Below, in pieces: positions 48,599 to 56,830 of a stretch of DNA of 64,000 bases. Numbering within the stretch: the first letter of the stretch is position 1; each line of letters starts with the position of its first letter. The notes beneath the pieces were generated by a model, which worked only from the letters and a program-made list of their open reading frames with translations, made no database searches and was not told the DNA's origin. The position numbers were made by a program, and so were the translations under genes. This DNA comes from Variovorax paradoxus (lineage in GTDB: Bacteria; Pseudomonadota; Gammaproteobacteria; Burkholderiales; Burkholderiaceae_C), in the NCBI GenBank assembly GCA_016806145.1, contig CP063166.1, positions 806,001 through 870,000 on the forward strand, in the 5' to 3' direction.

Positions 48599-49414
48599 TT
48601 GGAAATCGAAATCGTCACGCTGTCCCGCCAGGGCGGCCGCAGCTACAACGAAGACGTTCATGGCCATTGGCACGACGAGCGCCATGTGGCCTGCCTGGTG
48701 GCCGACGGCGCCGGCGGCCATGGCGGCGGCGACGTGGCGGCGGCCACGGTGCGCGCGAGCGTGCTGGGCGCGTTCTCGGCCGGCCCCAGCCTCGACGCGG
48801 GCGTGCTGCGCGCCTTGATCGAGCAGGCCAACCGCGACGTGGTGACGCGCCAGGCCGAGGGCGGCACGCTGGCGGGCATGCGCTCGACGGTGGTGTTCGC
48901 GGCCATCGACCTCGAGATCCATGCGCTGGCCTGGGTGCACAGCGGCGACAGCCGGGCCTACCTGTTCCGCGGCGGCGCGATCGTCGCGCGCACCACCGAC
49001 CACAGCCTGGTGCAGCAGATGGTGGCCGGCGGCATGCTCGACGAGGAGGGCGCGCGCCTGCATCCGCAGCGCAACATGCTGCTGTCGGCGCTGGGCTCGC
49101 TCGAGGAGGAACCCGACATCGCGGTGTCGGACCGCATGCGGCTCCTGCCGGGCGACGTGCTGCTGCTGTGCAGCGACGGCGTGTGGGAGCCGCTGGGCGA
49201 CGAATGCCTGGTCGAGACCCTGCATGCCTCGCGCACGCCCAGCCAGTGGGTCGAGCAGATCGAGGCGCAGATCGTCGCGCGCGCGAAGCCGGGGCACGAC
49301 AACTACACGGCGCTCACGCTGTGGGTGATCGACGCCGCCGAGGACGAGACGCGGCTGCTGCCGGTCGAGGCGCAGCCCGAGCCGGGCGATCCCGAAGACA
49401 CCGTCCTCGGTTGA
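48599..49414 (+). CDS. pppA: T6SS PP2C-type protein phosphatase (PppA-like)
   Basis: The 271-residue protein starts at TTG 48599 with GAGGAG six bases upstream, which decides the start. PP2C motifs are in order: SRQGGRSYNEDV, VADGAGGHGGGDVAAATV, VHSGDSRAYLF, LLLCSDGVWEPL and HDNYTALTLWV. It is a Mn/Mg-dependent Ser/Thr phosphatase, expected to remove the phosphate that PpkA puts on the FHA protein and to turn off T6SS. It follows tagH by 67 bp. It ends 150 bp before the convergent hcp operon, with a hairpin terminator between. Confidence 0.92.
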   Translation: MEIEIVTLSRQGGRSYNEDVHGHWHDERHVACLVADGAGGHGGGDVAAATVRASVLGAFSAGPSLDAGVLRALIEQANRDVVTRQAEGGTLAGMRSTVVFAAIDLEIHALAWVHSGDSRAYLFRGGAIVARTTDHSLVQQMVAGGMLDEEGARLHPQRNMLLSALGSLEEEPDIAVSDRMRLLPGDVLLLCSDGVWEPLGDECLVETLHASRTPSQWVEQIEAQIVARAKPGHDNYTALTLWVIDAAEDETRLLPVEAQPEPGDPEDTVLG

Positions 49415-49423
49415 CGCAACGGG

Positions 49424-49449
49424 CGGCGGCGCGCCGCCGTCCTTTTTCT
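49424..49449 (+). terminator. Rho-independent terminator of the pppA end
   Basis: A perfect 16-base palindrome CGGCGGCGCGCCGCCG (49424-49439) is followed by TCCTTTTTCTT. It closes the long + strand operon just after the pppA stop at 49414. Confidence 0.65.
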
Positions 49450-49469
49450 TCTTCTTCTTTCTTCCTCGC

Positions 49470-49514
49470 AAAGAGAAACGGCCCGCGATGCCCTCGAGCA
49501 GAGGACGCGGGCCG
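49470..49514 (-). terminator. Rho-independent terminator of hcp
   Basis: On the minus strand, arms CGGCCCGCG (49514-49506) and CGCGGGCCG (49487-49479) form a 9-bp stem, followed by TTTCTCTTT. It lies ~50 bases after the hcp stop. The transcribed T run and GC stem are standard for intrinsic termination. Confidence 0.65.
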
Positions 49515-49563
49515 AATGGCGTGGAGCTTGCCGCGCTCGCGCGGCGAAGTCCCCGGGGAGATC

Positions 49564-50043
49564 TCAGCGGGTCTCGGTGGTGGCCACGTTCCAGCCGAAC
49601 TTGACGTCGCCGGTGGTGGCGCCCTTGTCGTTCTGGGCCTTGTAGGCGAACTCGATGTCCTTGTAGGTCACGACCACGTTCTCGAGCACGTCGCCGCCTT
49701 GCGAACCGGCCGGGGCCACGTTCGAGATGAAGACTTCCTTCATCGTGACCTTGAGGTACTCGCCCTGGCCGTCGCCGGACTTGCGGCAGGTCAGCACCGC
49801 GTCCTTGAAGTGCTTGCCGCTGACGCAGTTCTTGGCCAGCACGGGCGAGGCCTTGTCGAAGATGTGGACGAAGGTGAAGAAGCCGGGCTGCGCCTTGCCC
49901 TTGCCCGAGCCGCCGCCCGATGCCGCGCCGGAGGTGTTCGCCACGTCCCACGACCACGACAGGATCTCGATCTCGTCCTTGTGATCCTTGTGGGTGGCCT
50001 CGCCGGTGACGCCGTCGAACTTGATGTGGAAATCGGATGCCAT
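49564..50043 (-). CDS. hcp: T6SS tube protein Hcp (TssD)
   Basis: The 159-residue protein starts MASDFHIKFDGVTGEATHKD and has EIEILSWSWDVAN, GFFTFVHIFDKASPVLAKNC, HFKDAVLTCRKSGD and a conserved C terminus EFAYKAQNDKG. This is a canonical Hcp ring subunit: hexamers stack into the inner tube and are secreted on firing. AGGAG lies eight bases upstream of the ATG, a strong site as expected for an abundant protein. It is the last gene of tssA-tssB-tssC-hcp on the minus strand, separated from tssC by 149 bp with a stem-loop. Confidence 0.95.
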   Translation of the reverse strand: MASDFHIKFDGVTGEATHKDHKDEIEILSWSWDVANTSGAASGGGSGKGKAQPGFFTFVHIFDKASPVLAKNCVSGKHFKDAVLTCRKSGDGQGEYLKVTMKEVFISNVAPAGSQGGDVLENVVVTYKDIEFAYKAQNDKGATTGDVKFGWNVATTETR

Positions 50044-50110
50044 CTTGCTACTCCTGTGATGCCTGCGATGCGCGGGCGATGGTTGACGAAAGAGAAGGTT
50101 TTTTCGGGGC

Positions 50111-50144
50111 TACCGGCCGCTGCGGGTGGGGCTTCGGCCGGTAG
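50111..50144 (-). promoter_or_regulatory. Stem-loop between tssC and hcp
   Basis: CTACCGGCCG (50111-50120) and CGGCCGGTAG (50135-50144) are perfect 10-base inverted repeats with a 14-base loop. On the minus strand the 3' side is CCCCGAAAAAACC, so there is no T run. This is not a classical terminator, but could be an RNA processing or stabilising hairpin that raises hcp mRNA relative to tssABC. Confidence 0.5.
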
Positions 50145-50192
50145 TGATCTCAGAACGAAGAAGCGGGCGGGATTTCAAACCCACCCGATGGC

Positions 50193-51686
50193 CTATGCCG
50201 CGCCCTTGGCGGACGGCAGCTTGGAGACCAGGCGCAGCGAGACCGTCAGGCCCTCGAGCTGGTAGTGCGGGCGCAGGAAGAACTTGGAGGAGTAGTAGCC
50301 GGGATTGCCTTCCACCTCCTCGACCACCACCTCGGCCGCGGCCAGCGGCTTCTGGGCCTTGGTGACCTCGGACGAGTTCGCCGGGTCGCCGTCGACGTAG
50401 TTCATGATCCACTTGTTGAGCCAGCGCTGCATCTCGTCGCGTTCCTTGAACGAGCCGACCTTGTCGCGCACGATGCACTTGAGGTAGTGCGCGAAGCGGT
50501 TGCAGGCGAACAGGTAGGGCAGGCGCGCGGCCAGGTTGGCGTTGGCGGTGGCGTCGGGATCGTCGTACTCGGCCGGCTTGTGCAGCGACTGGGCGCCGAT
50601 GAAGGCCGCGAAGTCGGAGTTCTTGCGGTGGATCAGCGACAGCAGGCCGGCCTTCGAGAGCTCGGCCTCGCGCCGGTCGCTGATCGCGATCTCGGTCGGG
50701 CACTTCTGGTCCACGCCGCCGTCGTCGCTCGGGAAGGTGTGCAGCGGCAGGTTCTCGACCGCGCCGCCCGACTCGATGCCGCGGATGCGCGAACCCCAGC
50801 CGTAAAGCTTGTACGAGCGGTTGATGTTGGTGGCCATCGCATAGGCCGCGTTGGCCCAGGCGTACTTGCTGTGGTCGGCGCCGGCGGTGTCCTCCTCGAA
50901 GTCGAACTCCTCCACCGGGTTGGTGTTGGCGCCGTAGGGCGTGCGCGCCAGGAAGCGCGGCATGCACAGGCCCAGGTACTTCGCGTCGTCCGACTCGCGC
51001 AGCGAGCGCCAGCCCGCGTACTCGGGCGTGAGGAAGATCTTGGTCAGGTCGCGCGGGTTGGCGAGCTCCTGCCACGACTCCATCTGCATCAGGTTCGGGC
51101 TTGCGCCGGTGATGAAGGGGGCGTGGGCCGAGGCGGCGATCTTGGCCATCTCGCCGAGCAGCTCGACGTCGGGCGGGCTCTGGTCGAAGTGGTAGTCGCC
51201 GACGATCGCGCCGAAGGGCTCGCCGCCGAACTGGCCGTATTCCTGTTCGTAGATCTTCTTGAACATCGGGCTCTGGTCCCAGGCCGCGCCCTTGAACTTC
51301 TTGAGGTTCTTGGCAAGCTCCTGCTTCGAGATGTCCATCACCCGGATCTTCAGGTTCTCGTCGGTCTCGGTGTTGTTCACCATGTAGTGCAGGCCGCGCC
51401 ACGCACTCTCGAGCTTCTGGTAGTCGGGGTGGTGGATGATCCGGTTGACCTGCTCGGTGAGCTTGGCGTCGATCGCCGCGATCATCGACTGGATCGACTT
51501 CGTGACGTCCTTGCCGATGACCTCGGTGTTGGCCAGCGCCTGCTGGGCCAGCGTGAGCACGGCGGCTTCGACCGCGCTCTTGGCTTCGTCGCTGCGCGGC
51601 TTGAATTCCTTCTGCAGCAGCGACGAAAAGTCGCTGCCCGCGTACGCGACGTCTTTCAACGCGCTCTGTTCGAGTGCTTCGGCCAT
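50193..51686 (-). CDS. tssC: T6SS sheath large subunit TssC
   Basis: The 497-residue protein shows TssC hallmarks: WRGLHYMVNNTETDENLKIR, FGAIVGDYHFDQSPPDVELL, FLARTPYGANTNPVEEFDFE, YLFACNRFAHYLKCIVRDKV and a tail region that closes with YQLEGLTVSLRLVSKLP. It forms the contractile sheath with TssB; its N-terminal helix is the ClpV recognition site. Gene order tssA-tssB-tssC-hcp on the minus strand is canonical. It starts 50 bp after tssB. Confidence 0.96.
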   Translation of the reverse strand: MAEALEQSALKDVAYAGSDFSSLLQKEFKPRSDEAKSAVEAAVLTLAQQALANTEVIGKDVTKSIQSMIAAIDAKLTEQVNRIIHHPDYQKLESAWRGLHYMVNNTETDENLKIRVMDISKQELAKNLKKFKGAAWDQSPMFKKIYEQEYGQFGGEPFGAIVGDYHFDQSPPDVELLGEMAKIAASAHAPFITGASPNLMQMESWQELANPRDLTKIFLTPEYAGWRSLRESDDAKYLGLCMPRFLARTPYGANTNPVEEFDFEEDTAGADHSKYAWANAAYAMATNINRSYKLYGWGSRIRGIESGGAVENLPLHTFPSDDGGVDQKCPTEIAISDRREAELSKAGLLSLIHRKNSDFAAFIGAQSLHKPAEYDDPDATANANLAARLPYLFACNRFAHYLKCIVRDKVGSFKERDEMQRWLNKWIMNYVDGDPANSSEVTKAQKPLAAAEVVVEEVEGNPGYYSSKFFLRPHYQLEGLTVSLRLVSKLPSAKGAA

Positions 51687-51736
51687 GGTGGGTTACTCCT
51701 CGTGAACCGGATGTGGAAGTCGGAAAGGGACAGGAA

Positions 51737-52255
51737 TCAGGCGGCCGGCGGGGTGGTGCCGTCCTCGGGCTTCTTGGTCGCGGCCAGCGACTGCAGCAGC
51801 GCCGGGTCCTCGAGCACCTTGGCCAGCAGTTCCTCGGCGCCGTTCTTGCCGTCCATGTAGGTGACGAGGTTCGACAGCTGGGTGCGCGCCTCGAGCAGCT
51901 TGTTGAGCGCGCCGACCTTGCGGGCCACGGCGGCGGGCGAGAAGTCCTCCATGTTCTCGAAGGTCAGCTCGACCTTGAGCTCGCCCTCGCCGGTCAGCGA
52001 GTTCTCGACCGCGAAGGCCGCGCGCGGCTTCATGGCCTTCATGCGCGAGTCGAAGTTGTCGACGTCGAACTCGAGGAACTTGCGGTCGGTCACGGGCGCC
52101 AGCGGGTCGGCGGGCTTGCCCGACAGATCGGCCAGCACGCCCATCACGAAGGGCAGCTGGATCTTCTTCTCGGCGCCGTAGAGTTCGACGTCGTATTCGA
52201 TCTGCACCCGGGGCGCCCGGTTGCGGGCGATGAATTTCTGACTGCTCTTGGCCAT
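51737..52255 (-). CDS. tssB: T6SS sheath small subunit TssB
   Basis: The 172-residue protein opens MAKSSQKFIARNRAPRVQIE and carries IQLPFVMGVLADLSGKPADP, FLEFDVDNFDSRMKAMKPRA and DFSPAAVARKVGALNKLLEA. These are diagnostic TssB blocks. It heterodimerises with TssC in the contractile sheath and is the expected partner of TagJ (32506). AAGGAG precedes the ATG by nine bases. The tail AATKKPEDGTTPPAA is free and Pro-rich. Confidence 0.96.
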   Translation of the reverse strand: MAKSSQKFIARNRAPRVQIEYDVELYGAEKKIQLPFVMGVLADLSGKPADPLAPVTDRKFLEFDVDNFDSRMKAMKPRAAFAVENSLTGEGELKVELTFENMEDFSPAAVARKVGALNKLLEARTQLSNLVTYMDGKNGAEELLAKVLEDPALLQSLAATKKPEDGTTPPAA

Positions 52256-52343
52256 GGCGATGCTCCTTGCGAGGGTGAAACGGGGTGGGTCGATCCAGGG
52301 ATGGAAAGGGGAGGGGACGAGGGGAAGAGGCGGCGGAAGGGCC

Positions 52344-53375
52344 TCAGTCCGAGGCGCGGCGACCGGTCACGTTCTCGATCGTGTCGAGCGCGTTCGGCGC
52401 GAGGTTGGCCATGATCTCGAGGAAGCTCACGCCGATCAGCTTCTTGGCGCGCTCGATCAGGAGCGGCGCGGGATTGCCGGGCTCGGTGGTCTCGAGGAAG
52501 CGGATCACGCGGTCGAGCATCTTCAGCGCGTCCTCGCGGGTCTGGATCTCGCCGCGCGCGGCCGCGGGGCGTGCAGCGCCACCGCCCGCCACGGCTTCGC
52601 CGCCGTCCGCCGCGTCCGCCGCGCCGGCTTCCTCGGGCGCGCCGATCGCGGCGCCGCAGGCCTTCTGCACGGTGCGCGCGATGGTGCGCAGTGCGCCCAG
52701 GTCGATGGCATCGGAACGGCCGGTGCGCTCCACCAGCAGCGCCTGCAGCTGGTCGATCAGGGCCGGCGCGCCGATCGCGGCCTCGATGCGCTCGGGCTGC
52801 GCGGCCTGCAGGGCCTCGAGGCCGGCCTGCAGCTGCGGCGCGGAATAGAGCGGCTCGCCGTTCGCCGCGAGCGTGCCCTGCACCACCGCGATGTCGCGCA
52901 CGCGGATCGAGCCCACGCCCGGCGCCGCCCCCACCTGGGCGTCGTAGAGGTCGCGCAGCACCATGGTCTCGTCGTTCAACGGCGCGAGCGCGTTCAGGCG
53001 CATCGTCGGATCGTTGTCGTCGTCGGCATCGAGCGTTGGATGTATGCCGTCCCAGAAGCGGTCGAGCAATCCGGTCAGAAGGCGCAGGCCGGCGACGAAG
53101 CCGGGCACGCCCTGCAACCGGGTGGCGGCACGCAGCATCAGCACGGCGGCGCGCACGTCCTTGCTGCGGCGCAGGATCGCGTCCGACTGCTCGGCCACGC
53201 TGCGCCAGTCCGGCTCCACCGCGGGAATGACGGTGTCGCCGAACTGCTGTTCGGGCTTGCCCTGCGACGCGGTCACGAGCGCGGTGAAGTCCGCGTCGTA
53301 CTCGAGGTCGGTGCCGCTCGGCGCGCTGTCGCCGATCGGTATGAGCAGTGCATCTGCGAGTTCGTTGGTGAGCAT
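52344..53375 (-). CDS. tssA: T6SS cap/coordinator protein TssA
   Basis: I start at ATG 53375 (MLTNELADALLIPIGDSAPS), giving 343 residues. The N-terminal ImpA domain has GTDLEYDADFTALVTASQGK and VAEQSDAILRRSKDVRAAVL. The C-terminal block TREDALKMLDRVIRFLETTE leads to LIERAKKLIGVSFLEIMANL. The frame continues upstream over the divergent tssJ gene but has no similarity there. TssA primes sheath/tube polymerisation and caps the distal end. The class is the shorter form. Promoter elements TTGACC (53428-53423) and GATTAT (53405-53400) sit upstream. Confidence 0.94.
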   Translation of the reverse strand: MLTNELADALLIPIGDSAPSGTDLEYDADFTALVTASQGKPEQQFGDTVIPAVEPDWRSVAEQSDAILRRSKDVRAAVLMLRAATRLQGVPGFVAGLRLLTGLLDRFWDGIHPTLDADDDNDPTMRLNALAPLNDETMVLRDLYDAQVGAAPGVGSIRVRDIAVVQGTLAANGEPLYSAPQLQAGLEALQAAQPERIEAAIGAPALIDQLQALLVERTGRSDAIDLGALRTIARTVQKACGAAIGAPEEAGAADAADGGEAVAGGGAARPAAARGEIQTREDALKMLDRVIRFLETTEPGNPAPLLIERAKKLIGVSFLEIMANLAPNALDTIENVTGRRASD

Positions 53376-53446
53376 GTTGCCTGTTGAATGTGGCTGGTGA
53401 TAATCAAAGATGCCTCTCAACCGGTCAATGCAACGAAGGGAATAGC
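53376..53446. promoter_or_regulatory. Divergent overlapping promoters of tssA and tssJ
   Basis: In the 71-bp gap, the minus strand has TTGACC (53428-53423), 17 bases, GATTAT (53405-53400) toward tssA. The plus strand has TTGCCT (53377-53382), 16 bases, GATAAT (53399-53404) toward tssJ. The two -10 boxes overlap on opposite strands, so the promoters would compete. Prediction by eye, against sigma-70 consensus. Confidence 0.4.
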
Positions 53447-53989
53447 ATGCGAGCGCTCGGTACACACCATTCGTCCTATGGAGGCCTGCTGGCCACGGCT
53501 TCGCGCCGGCACGTGGCGGCCTTCGGCCTCGCTGCCGCGGGGCTCTTTCTCGCGGGCTGCGCGAGCAAGCCGCCACCCGAAGTGAAGACGCCGGTGTCGC
53601 TGACGCTGGTGGCGGGCCCCGATGCCAATCCCGACGCGCGCGGCCGCGCATCGCCGCTCACCGTGCGCGCCTACATCCTCAAGACGCCGGGTGCCTTCGA
53701 GGGCGCCGACTTCTTCTCGCTGTTCGAGAAGGACCAGGCCACGCTCGGCGCCGAGCTGGTGCAGCGCGAGGAGACGCTGCTGCGACCCGGCGAGAGCCGC
53801 AAGTTCGACTTCGTGCTGCAGCCCGACGCCAAGATGATCGGCGTGATGGGCGCATTCCGCGACCTCGACCGCGCGCGCTGGCGCGAGGTGCGCCCGCTCG
53901 AGGTCGGCAAGATCAACACCATCACCGTGACCTACGGTGCGCGCCAGATCCGCATCGATCAGAAGGCCGAGCCGATCAAGGAGAAGTAG
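53447..53989 (+). CDS. tssJ: T6SS outer-membrane lipoprotein TssJ
   Basis: From ATG 53447 (GAAGGG seven bases upstream) the protein has 180 residues. A lipoprotein signal ends in LFLAGC with Cys38. The beta-sandwich has LTLVAGPDANPDARGRASPL, VRAYILKTPGAFEGADFFSL, and GVMGAFRDLDRARWREVRPL, all characteristic of TssJ. It anchors the TssJLM complex in the outer membrane by binding the periplasmic end of TssM. It is transcribed alone, away from tssA and toward the mini-TssM gene. Confidence 0.94.
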   Translation: MRALGTHHSSYGGLLATASRRHVAAFGLAAAGLFLAGCASKPPPEVKTPVSLTLVAGPDANPDARGRASPLTVRAYILKTPGAFEGADFFSLFEKDQATLGAELVQREETLLRPGESRKFDFVLQPDAKMIGVMGAFRDLDRARWREVRPLEVGKINTITVTYGARQIRIDQKAEPIKEK

Positions 53990-54027
53990 GCGCTGCACAG
54001 GGCACGCACGGCACGCACGGGCCGCGT

Positions 54028-55228
54028 TCACATCGCGTCCATGCCCGTGTCGTGCGCCGACGGCGGCAGCCGGCCGGGCCGCACCAGCGAAGGGTCCGCC
54101 GGCAGGAAGCGATGGAACAGGTCGCCCGTGAAGGCCCCGTTGCCGCCCGCCGCGCCGCCGGCCGCCGTCAGGTAGAGGCCGCGCCAGCGCAGTCCCCGGG
54201 CCTCGCGTGCCTTGCGGCCATGGCTGTCGAACAGCGCCTCGGCCGCCAGCCGCAGCCCCGGCTGCAGGCTTCGCACCCCCTCCACGAACGAATGCACCGC
54301 GAGCCGGCCCGAGGCGCCCGGTTGTTCGCGCAGCAATCCCATGCGCAGCGCATGCAGCCGCGCGGCCAGCGGCTCGAAGGCCGCGTCGAGCCGTTCGGCG
54401 GCGCCGCGCGTGTCGGTCGCCGCGCTCTCCAGCGCCAGCCGATGGCCCAGCGCCTGCGCCAGCACCTCGGGCGGCAGCGTGCCGCGCAGCGCGCCATAGC
54501 CCTCGAGCCCTTCGAGGCCCGTCACCACGAGATAGAACGGCAGCTGCAGCCGCAAGGTGCGGCCCGCTTCCTCGGCCAGCCGGCGCAGCCGCGCGACGCG
54601 GGCGCGGAAGGCGACCGCATCGGCCGGTGCCTCGCGCAGCGCCTGCGCGCCGATGCAGGCCACGATGCCGTGCAATGGGATGCGCTCGCGCCGCTCGGCC
54701 AGCGCCAGCAGCGAAGCGAGCCAGAGGGCGCGCGACTGCGGCGCGTCGGCCGGGTCCTCGAGCACGCGCGCGTCGATCTCGATCGCGGCCATGGCGCCGC
54801 CGGTCCACCAGCGCCAGCCGTCGCGCACCGGGCCGGTCGGCGCGTCGTCCGACGGGTCCGCGTCGAGCGGCGAGGCCGCGAGCAGCCCCGGCAGCCCGGC
54901 CGCCGCGTCGCCGAGGAACAGCAGCCACGGCACGCCCGGCGTCGCGCAGCGGCCGAAGTCCTCGTCGTCGAGCTTCTCGCCGGCCGCGCGCGGACGCGGC
55001 GCCAGCCGCAGCCGCTGCTGCGCGCGCGCCATCGCCTCGTGCAGGCGCTCGAGCGCCTGCGCATCGGCCGCGCGCGAGGGCGGCCGCAGCGTGGCGATGC
55101 GCTGCTGCAGCGCGCGCCGGCGGCGCGCCGCGGCCGGCATCGCGCACCACGGCGCACAGCACCGCGAAGCCGAGCGCGCACAGCGCGAACAGCGGCCAGA
55201 AGAGGTGGGCGGGCGGCAGGGTGTGCAT
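54028..55228 (-). pseudogene. Miniature TssM-like protein with degenerate P-loop, frameshifted
   Basis: From ATG 55228 the first ~32 residues form a membrane helix (LFWPLFALCALGFAVLCAVV). A frameshift near 55110-55117 then moves reading to a frame ending at 54028; adding one CG gives 401 codons including the stop. The body follows the TssM cytoplasmic domain: PWLLFLGDAAAGLPGLL at the Walker A site (no GKT), GWRWWTGGAMAAIEIDARVL (compare CDWWFTDEAVLIDTAGRY), RLQLPFYLVVTGLEGLEGYG (compare PVYVLVTKSDLL) and LRWRGLYLTAAGG. The large periplasmic domain of TssM is absent. It follows a TssL-like gene by 16 bp. It is likely a regulator or decoy of the real TssLM rather than a channel. Confidence 0.7.
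55110..55117. repeat. Short GC-dinucleotide tract at the mini-TssM frameshift
   Basis: Four GC units next to the palindromic stretch GCGCGCCGGCGGCGCGC (55112-55128). Adding one unit (2 bp) joins the membrane helix with the TssM-like body. The hairpin makes a sequencing error plausible. Confidence 0.7.
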
Positions 55229-55244
55229 GGCGGCGGCGCGGCGC

Positions 55245-56576
55245 TCAGCGCGCCTCGGTCTCGAGGAACACGAAGTCGGCGACCAGTCGATCGCCGCCCT
55301 TGTTGGCCGCGAGCGCCTCGCGCAGCTGCAGCAGGTAGGCCGAGGCCAGTTCGAACGGCGGCCGGTCGGCGGTCTCGTGGAAGGGCATCGGCGAGGAGAT
55401 CACGGTCACCAGCACGCTGCCGAAGGGCGGGCTCACGAGCCAGCTCGAGGGGATGTCGCGCCCGAGCTCGAGCTTCTCGCCGGCGCGCAGCCGGGTCGGC
55501 GCCTGGCCCGCGTTGAGGTGCATCACCGAGCCGTCGGCCGTGTAGTAGTCGACCCACAGCACGCTGTCGTGGCGCGGCGCGGTCACCTCCACGCGCACGT
55601 TGTCGCCCTCGCGCAGGCGCCCCTGCCGCGCGGAGGGCAGGGCCAGTCCGAGGCCGTAGGCCTTGTCGGCATTGCGTGCCTGGTAGGGCTTGAGGATCGC
55701 GAACACCTCGCAGTGCGGCCACACGCGCACGCCGAGCTCGAAGCGCGGCGCCTTCACGCCCGGCAGCCGGCCCACGTCGTGCTGCACGTTGGCCACGTCG
55801 GCCGGCAGCGAGACGAAGCCGCTGACCTTGAGCGTGCCGCCGGCCTCCACCGCCACGGCCAGGTCGGCGCAGGCGTAGCCCTGCAGCTGCTGCTCGACGC
55901 GCTGCGCGAGGTCGGCCTCGGGCCGCGGCGCGCCGGCCAGCCAGGCCCACAGCAGGTAGAGCAGCGGCACCAGCAGCGCCAGCGCCGCGCTCGCGCGCAG
56001 CATCGAGCGGTCGCGCCGGTGCATGTCGATGGGGGCGGGCGGATCGGGCTCGGCGTAGGGCTGGGGCGTGATGCGCTGCTGCGCGAGGCTGCCGAGCGCG
56101 AGCGGCGGCAGCCGCAGCTGGCGCCCGTGCAGCTCCTTGAGCTTGCCGAGCTCGCCGCGGTCGCCGTGCTCGAAGTAGTACTGGCCCTTGAAGCCCAGCG
56201 CCAGCGCATGCCAGTAGACCTCGCGCACCTCGTCGTCGCGCGCGCCCAGCGCCGAGAGGTGGTGGAAGAACTCGCTGTGGGCGTTGTTCGAGGCGAACAG
56301 CTGCACCTGCAGCGGCGCCGCGCCCTGGGCCGCGCCCGGGTGGCGCGCGAGGATCTCGTCGATCCAGGCGACCATCGCGAAGGCGGCCGATTCGAGTTGC
56401 GCGGGCGACAGCGGCGTCGCGCTCGCGCGCGCGCGTTCGCGCGCCTCGTCGAGCAGCAGGCGGGCCTGGCGCTGCGCGGCGTCGTGGTCGAGCGTGGGGC
56501 GGTTCGCGGCGATCGCGGCATCGAGCGCGAGCCCGAACGAGACGAAGGCCGAATGGCAGTCGATCAGGCGGGCCAT
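55245..56576 (-). CDS. TssL/DotU-family protein with periplasmic DUF4384-like domain
   Basis: The 443-residue protein begins with a TssL-like cytoplasmic domain (~1-150): AAFAMVAWIDEILARHPGAA, VQLFASNNAHSEFFHHLSAL and EVYWHALALGFKGQYYFEHG. One transmembrane helix lies at ~196-214 (SAALALLVPLLYLLWAWLAG). The periplasmic part (~300-410) is DUF4384-like (CEVFAILKPYQARNADKAY, LREGDNVRVEVTAPRHDSVL) instead of OmpA. It is a paralogue of tssL at 17045. Downstream, 16 bp away, is the mini-TssM. The pair keeps the TssL-TssM partnership without the channel domain. DUF4384 is shared with the PpkA-type kinase, so they may sense the same envelope cue. Confidence 0.8.
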   Translation of the reverse strand: MARLIDCHSAFVSFGLALDAAIAANRPTLDHDAAQRQARLLLDEARERARASATPLSPAQLESAAFAMVAWIDEILARHPGAAQGAAPLQVQLFASNNAHSEFFHHLSALGARDDEVREVYWHALALGFKGQYYFEHGDRGELGKLKELHGRQLRLPPLALGSLAQQRITPQPYAEPDPPAPIDMHRRDRSMLRASAALALLVPLLYLLWAWLAGAPRPEADLAQRVEQQLQGYACADLAVAVEAGGTLKVSGFVSLPADVANVQHDVGRLPGVKAPRFELGVRVWPHCEVFAILKPYQARNADKAYGLGLALPSARQGRLREGDNVRVEVTAPRHDSVLWVDYYTADGSVMHLNAGQAPTRLRAGEKLELGRDIPSSWLVSPPFGSVLVTVISSPMPFHETADRPPFELASAYLLQLREALAANKGGDRLVADFVFLETEAR

Positions 56577-56735
56577 GAAGACACGCGTGCCGGCTCAGGC
56601 CGCAGGCAGCGCGGGGCGCCGCCCGAGAGATGCCCTGCACCGGCGCCGGCTTCGTTGGCACATGCCCATGTCTCGCTTCCTTCGGGTTGGCGACCATTCT
56701 TCTCAGCGGGCCCGCAAGGCGCCATATCGCTTGGG

Positions 56736-56747
56736 GCCTATGCCGTT
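56736..56747 (+). promoter_or_regulatory. Shared 12-mer upstream of the response-regulator gene
   Basis: GCCTATGCCGTT is identical to 15583-15594 upstream of tssK. It lies 84 bp before the ATG at 56831, in the 254-bp divergent region. CGCCATATCGC just before it is another AT-containing block. Possible autoregulatory or shared activator site. Confidence 0.3.
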
Positions 56748-56830
56748 CGGGCAGCGCGCCAGCCTTGCTGCGCCGGGCATTCGCCGGTATCGTCGGCGGT
56801 CGCTGAGTCAATGCACGCTGGGGTTAAGCC

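Noticed and set aside
50111..50144. Intrinsic terminator after tssC
   Set aside because: The stem is strong but no T run follows on the minus strand, and hcp lies just downstream in the same direction.
53376..53651. N-terminal extension of tssA to 53651
   Set aside because: The extension overlaps the tssJ start and its promoter region, is Arg/Pro-rich, and the conserved TssA N terminus begins at 53375.
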